Source of the DNA: Cellvibrio sp. pealriver
GTDB lineage: Bacteria; Pseudomonadota; Gammaproteobacteria; Pseudomonadales; Cellvibrionaceae
Assembly: GCF_001183545.1 (NCBI RefSeq)
Contig: NZ_KQ236688.1
Location: forward strand, 1,641,149-1,705,148
Direction of reading: 5' to 3'
Length of the DNA stretch: 64,000 bases
This document shows, piece after piece, positions 57,491 to 64,000 of this stretch. Position 1 is the stretch's first letter, and each line of letters opens with the position of its first letter. Below the pieces are notes generated by a model, which saw only the letters and a list, made by a program, of their open reading frames with translations, was not told the DNA's origin and searched no databases. The translations under genes and the position numbers were made by a program.

Positions 57491-58171
57491 ATGCAAGAAG
57501 TTTATAACATCCAAACCACGCAACTCAGCCAGACCGAAACCAGCAAAGTTTTACGCAATACATACATGCTGCTAGGATTAACTCTGGCCTTTAGCTCAAT
57601 TGCCGCTGGAATCGCGATGGCCTCAGGGTTAGGTCATGGTGCCGGACTTATTATGAGCCTAGTAGCGATGGCGCTTATTTGGTTTGTATTGCCACGAACA
57701 GCAAATTCTTCAGCAGGATTATTGGTTGTTTTCGCATTTACCGGTTTGATTGGTGCTGGCCTTGGGCCAATTCTTAATAAATACCTGAGTATGGCGAACG
57801 GTTCAGCCATTATCATGCAAGCCCTCGGCGGCACCGCATTGGTGTTTATCGGCTTATCAGCTTATGTATTGACAACACGTAAAAACTTTAACTTTCTTGG
57901 CGGATTTGTTGCTGTAGGTATGATGGTAATGCTAGCAGTAATGGTATTTTTACTGGGTGCTGCATTTTTTGGCTATCAATTCTCAGGCTTACAACTAGCC
58001 TTCTCTGCAGGTATTGTATTGTTAATGTCTGCACTCATTTTATATCAAACCAGCGAAATCATTCACGGTGGAGAGACCAATTACATTATGGCGACCACCA
58101 GCTTGTTTTTATCCATAGTGAATTTGTTCACTAGTTTGTTGCACTTACTCGGCATAAGCAGTGATGAGTAA
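57491..58171 (+). CDS. Bax inhibitor-1/YccA family membrane protein
   Basis: A 226-residue protein with about seven hydrophobic spans: YMLLGLTLAFSSIAAGIAMA, LLVVFAFTGLIGAGLGPIL, GFVAVGMMVMLAVMVFLLGA, and the final SIVNLFTSLLHLLG. The segment YQTSEIIHGGETNYIMAT is characteristic of the bacterial BI-1/YccA branch. YccA interacts with the FtsH protease in E. coli; other homologs leak calcium. The frame starts six codons upstream, but GGAGGG lies four bases before the ATG at 57491. A terminator follows and the tus genes begin 62 bases after its stop. Confidence 0.92.
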   Translation: MQEVYNIQTTQLSQTETSKVLRNTYMLLGLTLAFSSIAAGIAMASGLGHGAGLIMSLVAMALIWFVLPRTANSSAGLLVVFAFTGLIGAGLGPILNKYLSMANGSAIIMQALGGTALVFIGLSAYVLTTRKNFNFLGGFVAVGMMVMLAVMVFLLGAAFFGYQFSGLQLAFSAGIVLLMSALILYQTSEIIHGGETNYIMATTSLFLSIVNLFTSLLHLLGISSDE

Positions 58172-58190
58172 TCTACCGCAATATCCATCT

Positions 58191-58219
58191 AAGGCTCCCG
58201 AAGGGAGCCTTATTTTTTT
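58191..58219 (+). terminator. Intrinsic terminator between BI-1 gene and tusD
   Basis: A perfect 9-bp stem (AAGGCTCCC / GGGAGCCTT) with a three-base loop and a T run. It ends only 14 bases before the tusD start, so no room remains for a separate tus promoter after it. Confidence 0.92.
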
Positions 58220-58233
58220 GGATCAAATTTAAT

Positions 58234-58623
58234 ATGATTTTTTCATTAGCAGTTTATTCAGCACCCTACTCTTCGCAAGCAAGCTACACCGCCTATCAAT
58301 TTGCCGTTGCACTATTAAATGAAGGTCATCATCTACATCGCGTCTTTTTTTACCAAGATGGCGTACACAATGCATCTAACCTAACAATACCACCACAAGA
58401 TGAGTTTGATCTGCAACACGCTTGGCAGGAACTTACAAAAAACTATAATGTGGACATAGTTGTATGCATTGCTGCCGCGCTGAAGCGCGGCATTATTGAT
58501 GAGCGCGAAGCTCAACGTTACAACAAACACTCACATAATCTGGTTAACGAATTTTCGATAAGTGGATTAGGGCAATTAATAGAAGCTGCAGCAACATCTG
58601 ACAGGCTAATTAGCTTTGGTTAG
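58234..58623 (+). CDS. tusD: Sulfur relay protein TusD (DsrE-like)
   Basis: A 129-residue DsrE-fold protein. The conserved Cys that takes the persulfide lies in VVCIAAALKRGI. Other marks are FYQDGVHNASNL and the final TSDRLISFG. TusD, TusC and TusB form a complex that passes sulfur from TusA (via IscS) to TusE for 2-thiouridine synthesis at tRNA wobble positions. It is the first gene of the tusDCBE operon. Confidence 0.93.
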   Translation: MIFSLAVYSAPYSSQASYTAYQFAVALLNEGHHLHRVFFYQDGVHNASNLTIPPQDEFDLQHAWQELTKNYNVDIVVCIAAALKRGIIDEREAQRYNKHSHNLVNEFSISGLGQLIEAAATSDRLISFG

Positions 58624-58627
58624 CAAA

Positions 58628-58990
58628 ATGAAAAAAAAAATACTTATCATCAGTCGTCATGCGCCTTACGGAAACAGTATCGCAAGAGAAGCTATTGATA
58701 TCGCTTTAGCAGGCGCTGTTTATGATCAAGATATTAGCTATTTATTTATGGATGATGGTGTTTTTCAATTACTTAAAAATCAGCAAAGCCAGAAAATCGA
58801 TCAAAAAAACATAAGTGCTACGCTAAAAGCACTACCCATATACGGAGTAGAGAATATTTATGCCCACGAAGAATCGTTGAATGAAAGAGGTATTACTGTG
58901 GATGAACTTATTTTTGATAATTTACGATTACTCAACAGCAAGAATGTAGCAGCTTTGCTAAATGAGCAAGATCAACTTATGAGCTTCTAA
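58628..58990 (+). CDS. tusC: Sulfur relay protein TusC (DsrF-like)
   Basis: A 120-residue DsrE-like protein: ILIISRHAPYGNSIAREAID, YDQDISYLFMDDGVFQLL, and KALPIYGVENIYAHEESLNE. It pairs with TusD and TusB in the sulfur-relay hexamer. The frame is open upstream from a TTG inside tusD, but the ATG at 58628, four bases after the tusD stop, begins the homology. The usual active Cys is not expected in this subunit. Its stop overlaps the tusB start. Confidence 0.9.
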   Translation: MKKKILIISRHAPYGNSIAREAIDIALAGAVYDQDISYLFMDDGVFQLLKNQQSQKIDQKNISATLKALPIYGVENIYAHEESLNERGITVDELIFDNLRLLNSKNVAALLNEQDQLMSF

Positions 58991-59301
58991 TGATGAGTAT
59001 TCTTCACACGGTCAATAAATCGCCATTTACAAGCAGCACGCTCAATTCATGCTTAAAAGTATGCACAAAAAATGATGGGATTTTATTGCTTGAAGACGGC
59101 GTATTTGGAGCAATTCAATCCACGCCCTGTATCCAAGAGCTACAATCAGCAATGAACAATGGTATATCAGTATTTGTATTAGGAGCAGACGTAAATGCCA
59201 GAGGAATAGAGAAAAAATTAACAAAGGGCATTCAACTAACCGATTACAGTAAATTTGTTCAACTAACGCTTCATTATTCTTGTGTACAAAGCTGGTATTA
59301 A
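58990..59301 (+). CDS. tusB: Sulfur relay protein TusB (DsrH-like)
   Basis: A 103-residue protein: SILHTVNKSPFTSSTLNSCL, DGILLLEDGVFGAI, and VFVLGADVNARGIEKKL, matching the short DsrH-like subunit. The end (YSKFVQLTLHYSCVQSWY) carries the family's closing C-x-x-x-x-Y. It overlaps the tusC stop by one base, and a second in-frame ATG follows immediately. It is needed for complex stability rather than sulfur carriage. Confidence 0.88.
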   Translation: MMSILHTVNKSPFTSSTLNSCLKVCTKNDGILLLEDGVFGAIQSTPCIQELQSAMNNGISVFVLGADVNARGIEKKLTKGIQLTDYSKFVQLTLHYSCVQSWY

Positions 59302-59304
59302 AAA

Positions 59305-59631
59305 ATGATCGTAGCAGGACACGATGTGCCACTGGATAATGATGGGCATCTTATTGATTTGGAACAGTGGAATACCCAGATAGCTCAAGCATTGGCAGCA
59401 CAAGATAATATTATTCTAACTAATGAGCACTGGGAGATTATCAATTTAATTCAAGAATTTTACCGCGAATATCAAATATCACCCGCAATGAGGGCACTTG
59501 TAAAGTACGCCGAAAGAAAACTGGGGGCAGAAAAAGGCAAAAGCATCTACCTACTACAATTATTTCCACCGAGCCCAGCCAGAATAGCTAGCAAAGTTGC
59601 CGGCCTACCTCGCCCCACAAACTGTTTATAA
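59305..59631 (+). CDS. tusE: Sulfur carrier TusE (DsrC family)
   Basis: A 108-residue DsrC-like protein. The C-terminal arm ends in GLPRPTNCL with the penultimate Cys107 that carries the persulfide to MnmA. The second, upstream Cys of dissimilatory DsrC is absent, which fits TusE rather than sulfate-respiration DsrC. Other marks are LNEHWEIINL-like TNEHWEIINLIQEFYREYQ and LVKYAERKLG. It closes the tusDCBE operon. Confidence 0.93.
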   Translation: MIVAGHDVPLDNDGHLIDLEQWNTQIAQALAAQDNIILTNEHWEIINLIQEFYREYQISPAMRALVKYAERKLGAEKGKSIYLLQLFPPSPARIASKVAGLPRPTNCL

Positions 59632-59664
59632 ATCAGCACCAAGTAAAGTGCGCAAAAGGCACAA

Positions 59665-61008
59665 CTACTTTGAATCAAAGTAGTCTTTGGTTAATTTTAT
59701 GACTACAGGGCTAAGCAACAATAATGCGATTAAATTGGGCAATGCCATCAGGGCATTCAATGTATCTGCAAGCAACCATACAAAATCCAATTGAAATATC
59801 GCACCGCCAAACACTGCCACAACCCAAAAGACACGAAATGGCAATACTGTTTTCCGCCCAGCTAAATATATCCAACACCGCTCACTGTAATAGCCCCAAC
59901 CCAACATCGTGGTAAATGTAAAAATAATTAGTGCAATTGAAACCAAATAGCTACCAACACCAGGCAATGCAGATTCAAATGCTGCAGTCGATAAGCTCGC
60001 GCCTTTTACACCACTTGTCCAAACACCGGAACATATAATGACAAGCCCAGTCATGCTACAAATAATGATAGTATCGATAAATGTACCTATCATTCCAATC
60101 AAACCCGAGCGTACAGAATTATCAGTTGTCCCCGCAGCCTGTGCGATACCCGCAGTTCCCAACCCCGCTTCATTAGAAAAAATTCCGCGTGCAACTCCAT
60201 ATTGCATCGCCATTAAAACGGCAGCACCAGCAAAACCACCAGTAGCGGCAGCAGGAGTAAATGCATGCGTTAATATCAGTGTAAATGCATCAGGAATTCG
60301 ATCAATGTACACAATTAAAACCACTACGGAGATCAGTACATAACCGATACACATAAAAGGAACTAAAGATGCAGATACTTTTGCAATGCGCTTGATACCA
60401 CCAAGAACAACCAAAGCCACAATAACAGCTGCAACCAATCCTGTTACCCAACGTTCTACATGAAATGACGATTCAATAACCTCTGCCATACTGTTTGATT
60501 GCACCATATTGCCAATACCAAACCCGGCAAGCCCGCCAAAAATGGCAAATAGGAACCCTAACCAAGCCCAGGATTTTCCCAATCCATTTTTAATGGCATA
60601 CATAGGCCCACCACAATATTCACCCTTTTCATCTTTCTCACGGTAATGTACTGCCAGTACAATCTCAGAATATTTGGTTGCCATCCCCACCAAAGCCGTA
60701 CACCACATCCAAAATAATGCGCCCGGACCACCAAGAAAAATTGCGGTTGCAACACCCGCGATATTTCCAGTTCCTACAGTTGCTGATAGGCATGTCATCA
60801 ACGCTTGAAATGGGCTTACATCTCCAGTAGAGGCATCACCTTTAATTCTTCCCGTCCACATCAGACGAAAGCCTAGTAATAAACGTAATAATGGCATGCC
60901 CTTCAGGGCAATCATCAGAAATAACCCGGTGCCCAGAATCAAAATCAGCATAGGGACACCCCACACCAATCCATTGAGCCAGCTTACGTATTGTTGGACA
61001 AGATCCAT
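59665..61008 (-). CDS. Sodium:alanine symporter (AGCS family)
   Basis: A 447-residue inner-membrane transporter with about ten or eleven spans. Signature regions are LSATVGTGNIAGVATAIFLG, GGPMYAIKNGLG, GVARGIFSNEAGLGTAGIAQ and LGWGYYSERCWIYLAG, diagnostic for the alanine/glycine:cation symporter family (AlsT/YaaJ). It imports alanine or glycine with sodium. I saw no glycine riboswitch upstream; only the yajC terminator fills the 72-base gap. Confidence 0.93.
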   Translation of the reverse strand: MDLVQQYVSWLNGLVWGVPMLILILGTGLFLMIALKGMPLLRLLLGFRLMWTGRIKGDASTGDVSPFQALMTCLSATVGTGNIAGVATAIFLGGPGALFWMWCTALVGMATKYSEIVLAVHYREKDEKGEYCGGPMYAIKNGLGKSWAWLGFLFAIFGGLAGFGIGNMVQSNSMAEVIESSFHVERWVTGLVAAVIVALVVLGGIKRIAKVSASLVPFMCIGYVLISVVVLIVYIDRIPDAFTLILTHAFTPAAATGGFAGAAVLMAMQYGVARGIFSNEAGLGTAGIAQAAGTTDNSVRSGLIGMIGTFIDTIIICSMTGLVIICSGVWTSGVKGASLSTAAFESALPGVGSYLVSIALIIFTFTTMLGWGYYSERCWIYLAGRKTVLPFRVFWVVAVFGGAIFQLDFVWLLADTLNALMALPNLIALLLLSPVVIKLTKDYFDSK

Positions 61009-61042
61009 AAAGCCTCACAAAAGCGCAAAAAACTAACGAAAT

Positions 61043-61066
61043 AAAAAAGGGGCCGAAGCCCCTTTT
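61043..61066 (-). terminator. Intrinsic terminator of yajC
   Basis: On the minus strand AAAAGGGGC, a TTCG tetraloop, GCCCCTTTT and a T run. It lies 15 bases after the yajC stop and separates it from the alanine symporter gene. Confidence 0.93.
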
Positions 61067-61080
61067 CAACAGCCATTAAC

Positions 61081-61425
61081 TCAGGCTGATTCAATAGATT
61101 TAATAGTGCCTTTCGGCAAGACCGCATGTACAGCCACTTTCTGGAACTTCAATTCAACATTGTTGCCAGTTTCAAGCACAACATAATTGTCATCCACTTT
61201 AAGAATTTTTCCGAGCATGCCGCTGGTCATTATGACTTCGTCCCCTTTAGCCAAAGCCGCAACCAAATTTTGATGCTCCTTTTGACGCTTACGCTGCGGG
61301 CGAATGATCAGAAGGTACATGAACAGGAACATACCGCCAAACATCAGCAAAGTAATCATTGGATTGCCTTGCGGAGCTGGAGCTGTTTGAGCTTGAGCCA
61401 TTGCGGATGCTATAAAGAAACTCAT
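61081..61425 (-). CDS. yajC: Sec translocon accessory protein YajC
   Basis: A 114-residue protein with a Gln/Ala/Pro-rich N-terminus, one transmembrane helix (PMITLLMFGGMFLFMYLLII) and the conserved RPQRKRQKEHQ followed by a KOW-like barrel (GDEVIMTSGMLGKILKV). YajC associates with SecDF at the inner membrane. Usually it is followed by secD-secF; here a terminator and an unrelated gene follow. The frame is open upstream for 48 codons, but the ATG at 61425 has GAGGT before it and begins the homology. Confidence 0.93.
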   Translation of the reverse strand: MSFFIASAMAQAQTAPAPQGNPMITLLMFGGMFLFMYLLIIRPQRKRQKEHQNLVAALAKGDEVIMTSGMLGKILKVDDNYVVLETGNNVELKFQKVAVHAVLPKGTIKSIESA

Positions 61426-61431
61426 GAAACT

Positions 61432-61505
61432 AACCTCGTAGAATAAAAGCACCAACTCTACCTGTTTTAAAAGAAGCAGGCAATTAGCACTGAATATACG
61501 AGGCT
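61432..61505 (-). promoter_or_regulatory. Leader pairing that can mask the yajC ribosome site
   Basis: On the minus strand AGCCTCGTA (61505-61497) can pair over nine bases (one G-U) with TACGAGGTT (61440-61432), which includes the yajC Shine-Dalgarno GAGG. The 56-base loop holds a small hairpin (CCTG/CAGG). The fold would reduce ribosome access. Confidence 0.4.
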
Positions 61506-61514
61506 TTAGAAAAT

Positions 61515-61958
61515 CTATGCATAGTCGCGGAACAACTTTCGAAATACGCTCGGAGACAAGCTTGTCCAACGCTTAAACGCGTTCGTAAAGCTAGTACGGT
61601 CGGAGAAATCCAATGCCTTGGAAACAGTATCCACACTCATATGCTCATCGATAAGATATTTGATTGCATAATGGAAGCGCAGCACATCGCGTAGTTGTGC
61701 AAAATTTGCATTTTGCTGCTGCAAACGGCGCTGTAAAGTTCGCTTGGATAGTTTGAGATCTTCAGCTATGCGGTCAATTGAAAGATCATCTCGGCCAACT
61801 CTTTGTTTCAAGGCATCAATTACCCGTGCAGACACCCCTTCAAACTTCGGGATTTCCGCCATAGAAAGATACTCTGCGTAGGATCTGACTTCAGATCCTT
61901 CAAAAGAGTTTTCGGAAAAGTGCTCACTGTTACGGTAAATTCGCTGTAATTGAATCAT
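61515..61958 (-). CDS. Minimal AraC-type regulator (DNA-binding domain only)
   Basis: A 147-residue protein. After about 45 residues without known domain comes an AraC/XylS DNA-binding domain with both HTH motifs: LSIDRIAEDLKLSKRTLQRR and VDTVSKALDFSDRTSFTNAFKRWT, ending in SLSPSVFRKLFRDYA. The usual N-terminal effector-binding domain is missing. An upstream in-frame ATG exists (61988), but GGAG lies eight bases before the ATG at 61958. It might be a truncated gene or a naturally small regulator of the MarA/SoxS kind. Targets are unknown. Confidence 0.8.
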   Translation of the reverse strand: MIQLQRIYRNSEHFSENSFEGSEVRSYAEYLSMAEIPKFEGVSARVIDALKQRVGRDDLSIDRIAEDLKLSKRTLQRRLQQQNANFAQLRDVLRFHYAIKYLIDEHMSVDTVSKALDFSDRTSFTNAFKRWTSLSPSVFRKLFRDYA

Positions 61959-62181
61959 CCAGGCGTCTCCTTTGCCAATCAAGGGCATTTATGAAATCGA
62001 TCAGGAGTGTTTCCCTTCATGAGAACGAAGGCCACCAAATTATCAACAATCATCGGTGAGTTTATCTCTACACTCAACTAAAAAGGATTATAGACGAACT
62101 TTATTTGAAACAAAGAGAAATGTGTATGATTTCCAATCAAAGCTACGGCTTTTTATTTCGCAAAATTATATCAAAGAAGGT

Positions 62182-62655
62182 TTAAATGCCATTGCGCAAA
62201 ATATTGAGCACATCTTGATCATGAGTCTTGGTGTTAACCTTGTCTAATATATGTGTCAATCGGCCCTCTTTATTAATTATGAAGCTCGTACGCAAAATCC
62301 CCATGAATTCGCGCCCCATAAATTTTTTAAGCCCCCAAACGCCATACTGCTCAGCAACTGCATGATCTTCATCCGCTAACAAGTCGAAGTTCAGATCATA
62401 TTTATCGGTAAACTTCTGCAGTTTTGCAGGCGCATCCGGGCTTATTCCTAATACCACAGAATCCAAAGAGTCAAATTCTGTGCGCGTATCTCTCACACCA
62501 CAGGCCTGAACGGTGCACCCAGGAGTAGATGCTTTAGGATAAAAATAAACAACAACATTTTTTTTACCCTTGAAGTCCTTTAGACAAACATCGACACCAG
62601 CCTGATTTTTCAATTTAAATGATGGAGCAAGATTACCAATTTTGGGGAAAGACAT
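62182..62655 (-). CDS. bcp: Thioredoxin-dependent peroxiredoxin (Bcp/PrxQ)
   Basis: A 157-residue thiol peroxidase with peroxidatic Cys47 and resolving Cys52 in PKASTPGCTVQACGVRD, the spacing of PrxQ/BCP enzymes. GNLAPSFKL and the central DLNFDLLADEDHAVAEQYGV are typical. It reduces hydrogen and lipid peroxides using thioredoxin. It begins 16 bases after the diguanylate cyclase gene, so the two are likely co-transcribed. Confidence 0.93.
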   Translation of the reverse strand: MSFPKIGNLAPSFKLKNQAGVDVCLKDFKGKKNVVVYFYPKASTPGCTVQACGVRDTRTEFDSLDSVVLGISPDAPAKLQKFTDKYDLNFDLLADEDHAVAEQYGVWGLKKFMGREFMGILRTSFIINKEGRLTHILDKVNTKTHDQDVLNILRNGI

Positions 62656-62671
62656 AAAAACACCTTTTTAA

Positions 62672-63373
62672 TCACTGATCAGCGGTATCACCAAAAACGC
62701 CAAAGAGCGCATCTTTTTCTTCAAGAGTAACTGTAGAGATAGTTTCGGTAGATTCAATCTGCGGACCTCTTACACAATTACGGCCAGCATGTTTTGCTTG
62801 ATACAACCAAGCATCTACCCTTTCCAAAAAACCTTCCGGAGAATCACTGTGGTTTCCCCGAAATTCATCGACACCAATACTCGCAGTTATGGATATAGAC
62901 TCTTGCCCGTACGGTAGTGGTGTAGAAGCTATAGTTTCACGCAAACGTTCAGCAACCTGCGATGCCTGACGCAGATCGGTATTCGGCAATAAAATAACAA
63001 ATTCTTCACCACCAAAACGACACGCCAAGTCAAGTTTGCGAAATGTTAATCCAATTAGTTTAGCGATATGCACCAATGCCTGATTACCAAGCTCATGCCC
63101 CCATCGATCATTAAACATTTTGAAATGATCGATATCGAGAACAATCAGGGATAACGGCTGAAAGGAACGGCGCGCACGCTCCATTTCAAGAGGCAAGGCA
63201 TCAGAAAAAAAACGATAATTATAGAGGCCAGTTAGCGCATCCGTTCTGACCTGTTCTTTTAAAGAATCTATTTCTTTACGTAGTAGCTCCAACTCCTGCT
63301 GGAATTTACATGGCGTATCCCCTTGCGCGCAAGATAGGGAAACCGAATCAATAAACGAATGGGATGAATCCAT
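62672..63373 (-). CDS. GGDEF diguanylate cyclase
   Basis: A 233-residue protein with a short coiled-coil N-terminus (EELLRKEIDSLKEQVR-like, about residues 25-44) leading into DALTGLYNYRFF and a full GGDEF domain. The active-site motif is GGEEF (121-125). An RxxD inhibitory I-site (RKLD, 112-115) lies five residues before it, so product feedback is possible. It makes cyclic-di-GMP, which in this genome could act on FleQ. No sensor domain or membrane span is present, so it is a soluble enzyme. It is upstream of bcp. Confidence 0.93.
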   Translation of the reverse strand: MDSSHSFIDSVSLSCAQGDTPCKFQQELELLRKEIDSLKEQVRTDALTGLYNYRFFSDALPLEMERARRSFQPLSLIVLDIDHFKMFNDRWGHELGNQALVHIAKLIGLTFRKLDLACRFGGEEFVILLPNTDLRQASQVAERLRETIASTPLPYGQESISITASIGVDEFRGNHSDSPEGFLERVDAWLYQAKHAGRNCVRGPQIESTETISTVTLEEKDALFGVFGDTADQ

Positions 63374-63480
63374 AAGTGTTGGTTTTTTTGAATGTCACAA
63401 CGTTAATAAATTGTCTTCAGTTTAGTTCAAATGGATACGATAACCAGAAATAATTTAAACCTTCTTTTTTGACTGATCAA

Positions 63481-63512
63481 ACTATAAAAGCCGTAAAAAC
63501 GGCTTTTATAGT
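63481..63512. terminator. Bidirectional terminator after aguB
   Basis: A perfect 14-bp inverted repeat (ACTATAAAAGCCGT / ACGGCTTTTATAGT) with loop AAAA, beginning three bases after the aguB stop. Confidence 0.9.
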
Positions 63513-63514
63513 GG

Positions 63515-64000
63515 TCAATCCCGATATATCTTCAATAGGTCGCCATAATGGTCTATACGCCTGTCACGAAGATACGGCCACATCCTACGAACCTCTTCAC
63601 TGCGCTCAAGATCAACATCAACAACTACACTTTGCTCCTGATCGACCCCTGCCGTAAACAAAAACTCACCTTGTGGCCCAACAACAAAACTGCTGCCCCA
63701 AAATAATAATCCTTCACCGCCCGCAGGGTCTGGCTCATACCCAACACGATTCACACTAACAACAGGCAATCCATTTGCGATCGCATGAGCTCGCTGCACT
63801 GTAATCCACGCATCGCGTTGGCGAGCTTGCTCTGCTTTATCCTCACCTAATGACCAGCCTATTGCAGTGGGATACACAAGTAAATCAGCTCCAGCCATTG
63901 CCATCAGACGTGCAGCTTCTGGAAACCACTGATCCCAACACACCAATACGCCCAATTTTCCAACTGAAGTCTGGATTGGATGAAACCCTAGATCCCCGGG
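63515..64000 (-). CDS. aguB: N-carbamoylputrescine amidase AguB, N-terminus cut by window edge
   Basis: A nitrilase-superfamily protein whose last 161 residues lie in the window. The frame is open to base 64000. The catalytic Cys is in LVCWDQWFPEAARLMAMAGA, and YPTAIGW, QRAHAIANGLPVV and WGSSFVVGPQGE follow. The extension into the edge reads PGDLGFHPIQTSVGKLG, strongly matching AguB, which hydrolyses N-carbamoylputrescine to putrescine in the arginine-decarboxylase route. The usual partner aguA would be upstream, outside the window. Confidence 0.88.
   Translation of the reverse strand, partial: PGDLGFHPIQTSVGKLGVLVCWDQWFPEAARLMAMAGADLLVYPTAIGWSLGEDKAEQARQRDAWITVQRAHAIANGLPVVSVNRVGYEPDPAGGEGLLFWGSSFVVGPQGEFLFTAGVDQEQSVVVDVDLERSEEVRRMWPYLRDRRIDHYGDLLKIYRD

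Noticed and set aside
61009..61080. Glycine riboswitch upstream of the alanine/glycine symporter
   Set aside because: The 72-base gap is filled by the yajC terminator and has no room for an aptamer.
61426..61569. 48-residue N-terminal extension of YajC
   Set aside because: It overlaps the end of the AraC-type gene; the normal start with ribosome site is at 61425.

Overview
The window reads as ordinary chromosomal core sequence from a gammaproteobacterium with moderate G+C content. Several gene orders are typical of the class: yceD-rpmF-plsX-fabD-fabG-acpP-fabF-pabC-mltG, rluC divergent from rne, ffh divergent from ypjD, lexA-sulA, fadBA and tusDCBE. The mix of Pseudomonas-like traits (a lexA-sulA operon, a FleQ-type flagellar regulator, a 715-residue FadB, DUF4892 and DUF2845 proteins) suggests Cellvibrio or another member of Cellvibrionaceae. 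That placement is inference from gene content. No database was searched.

Layout. 1-7.5 kb, mostly minus strand: a truncated MFS permease, aroC, prmB, folE (plus strand), a DUF4892 protein, an alpha/beta hydrolase, sixA, a DUF4389 protein and gpsA. 7.5-8 kb is a gene-free, A+T-rich stretch with a cluster of DnaA-box-like sites. 8-14.2 kb: a flavin reductase, a tRNA Pro-Arg-His operon, folD, truC-rsuA-rsmC, and ppnP between two identical tRNA-Asn genes. 14.2-23 kb: a secreted or anchored hydrolase, a pseudouridine synthase, a short terminal-inverted-repeat element, an acyltransferase, an FMN glutamate-synthase-like protein, a Bcr/CflA transporter and rhlE. 23-26 kb: flagellar genes fleQ, fliS, a fliT-like gene and a second fliS, with a good sigma-28 promoter.

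26-37 kb: a DUF2845 protein, SOS-controlled lexA-sulA, a cupin/PMI-like protein, fadA/fadB, a XRE-cupin regulator, a YjbR protein, NAD-malic enzyme, HopJ and YjbQ. 37-54 kb: ffh, ypjD, cysS, glnS, the fatty-acid synthesis operon, yceF, a HAD phosphatase and rluC. 54-64 kb: rne with a long leader, tRNA-Ser, a Bax-inhibitor-1 protein, tusDCBE, a sodium:alanine symporter, yajC without secDF, a minimal AraC-type regulator, bcp, a diguanylate cyclase and a truncated aguB.

Themes are translation and RNA modification (four pseudouridine synthases, prmB, rsmC, tus genes, six tRNAs, two aminoacyl-tRNA synthetases, rne), fatty-acid synthesis and degradation, and small regulatory modules. I saw no insertion sequence with a transposase, prophage, CRISPR array or secretion/defence island. 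The most unusual signals are non-coding: the DnaA-box cluster, the sigma-28 promoter on a fliS module lacking fliD, terminators inside the fab operon, and an anti-Shine-Dalgarno pairing in front of yajC.
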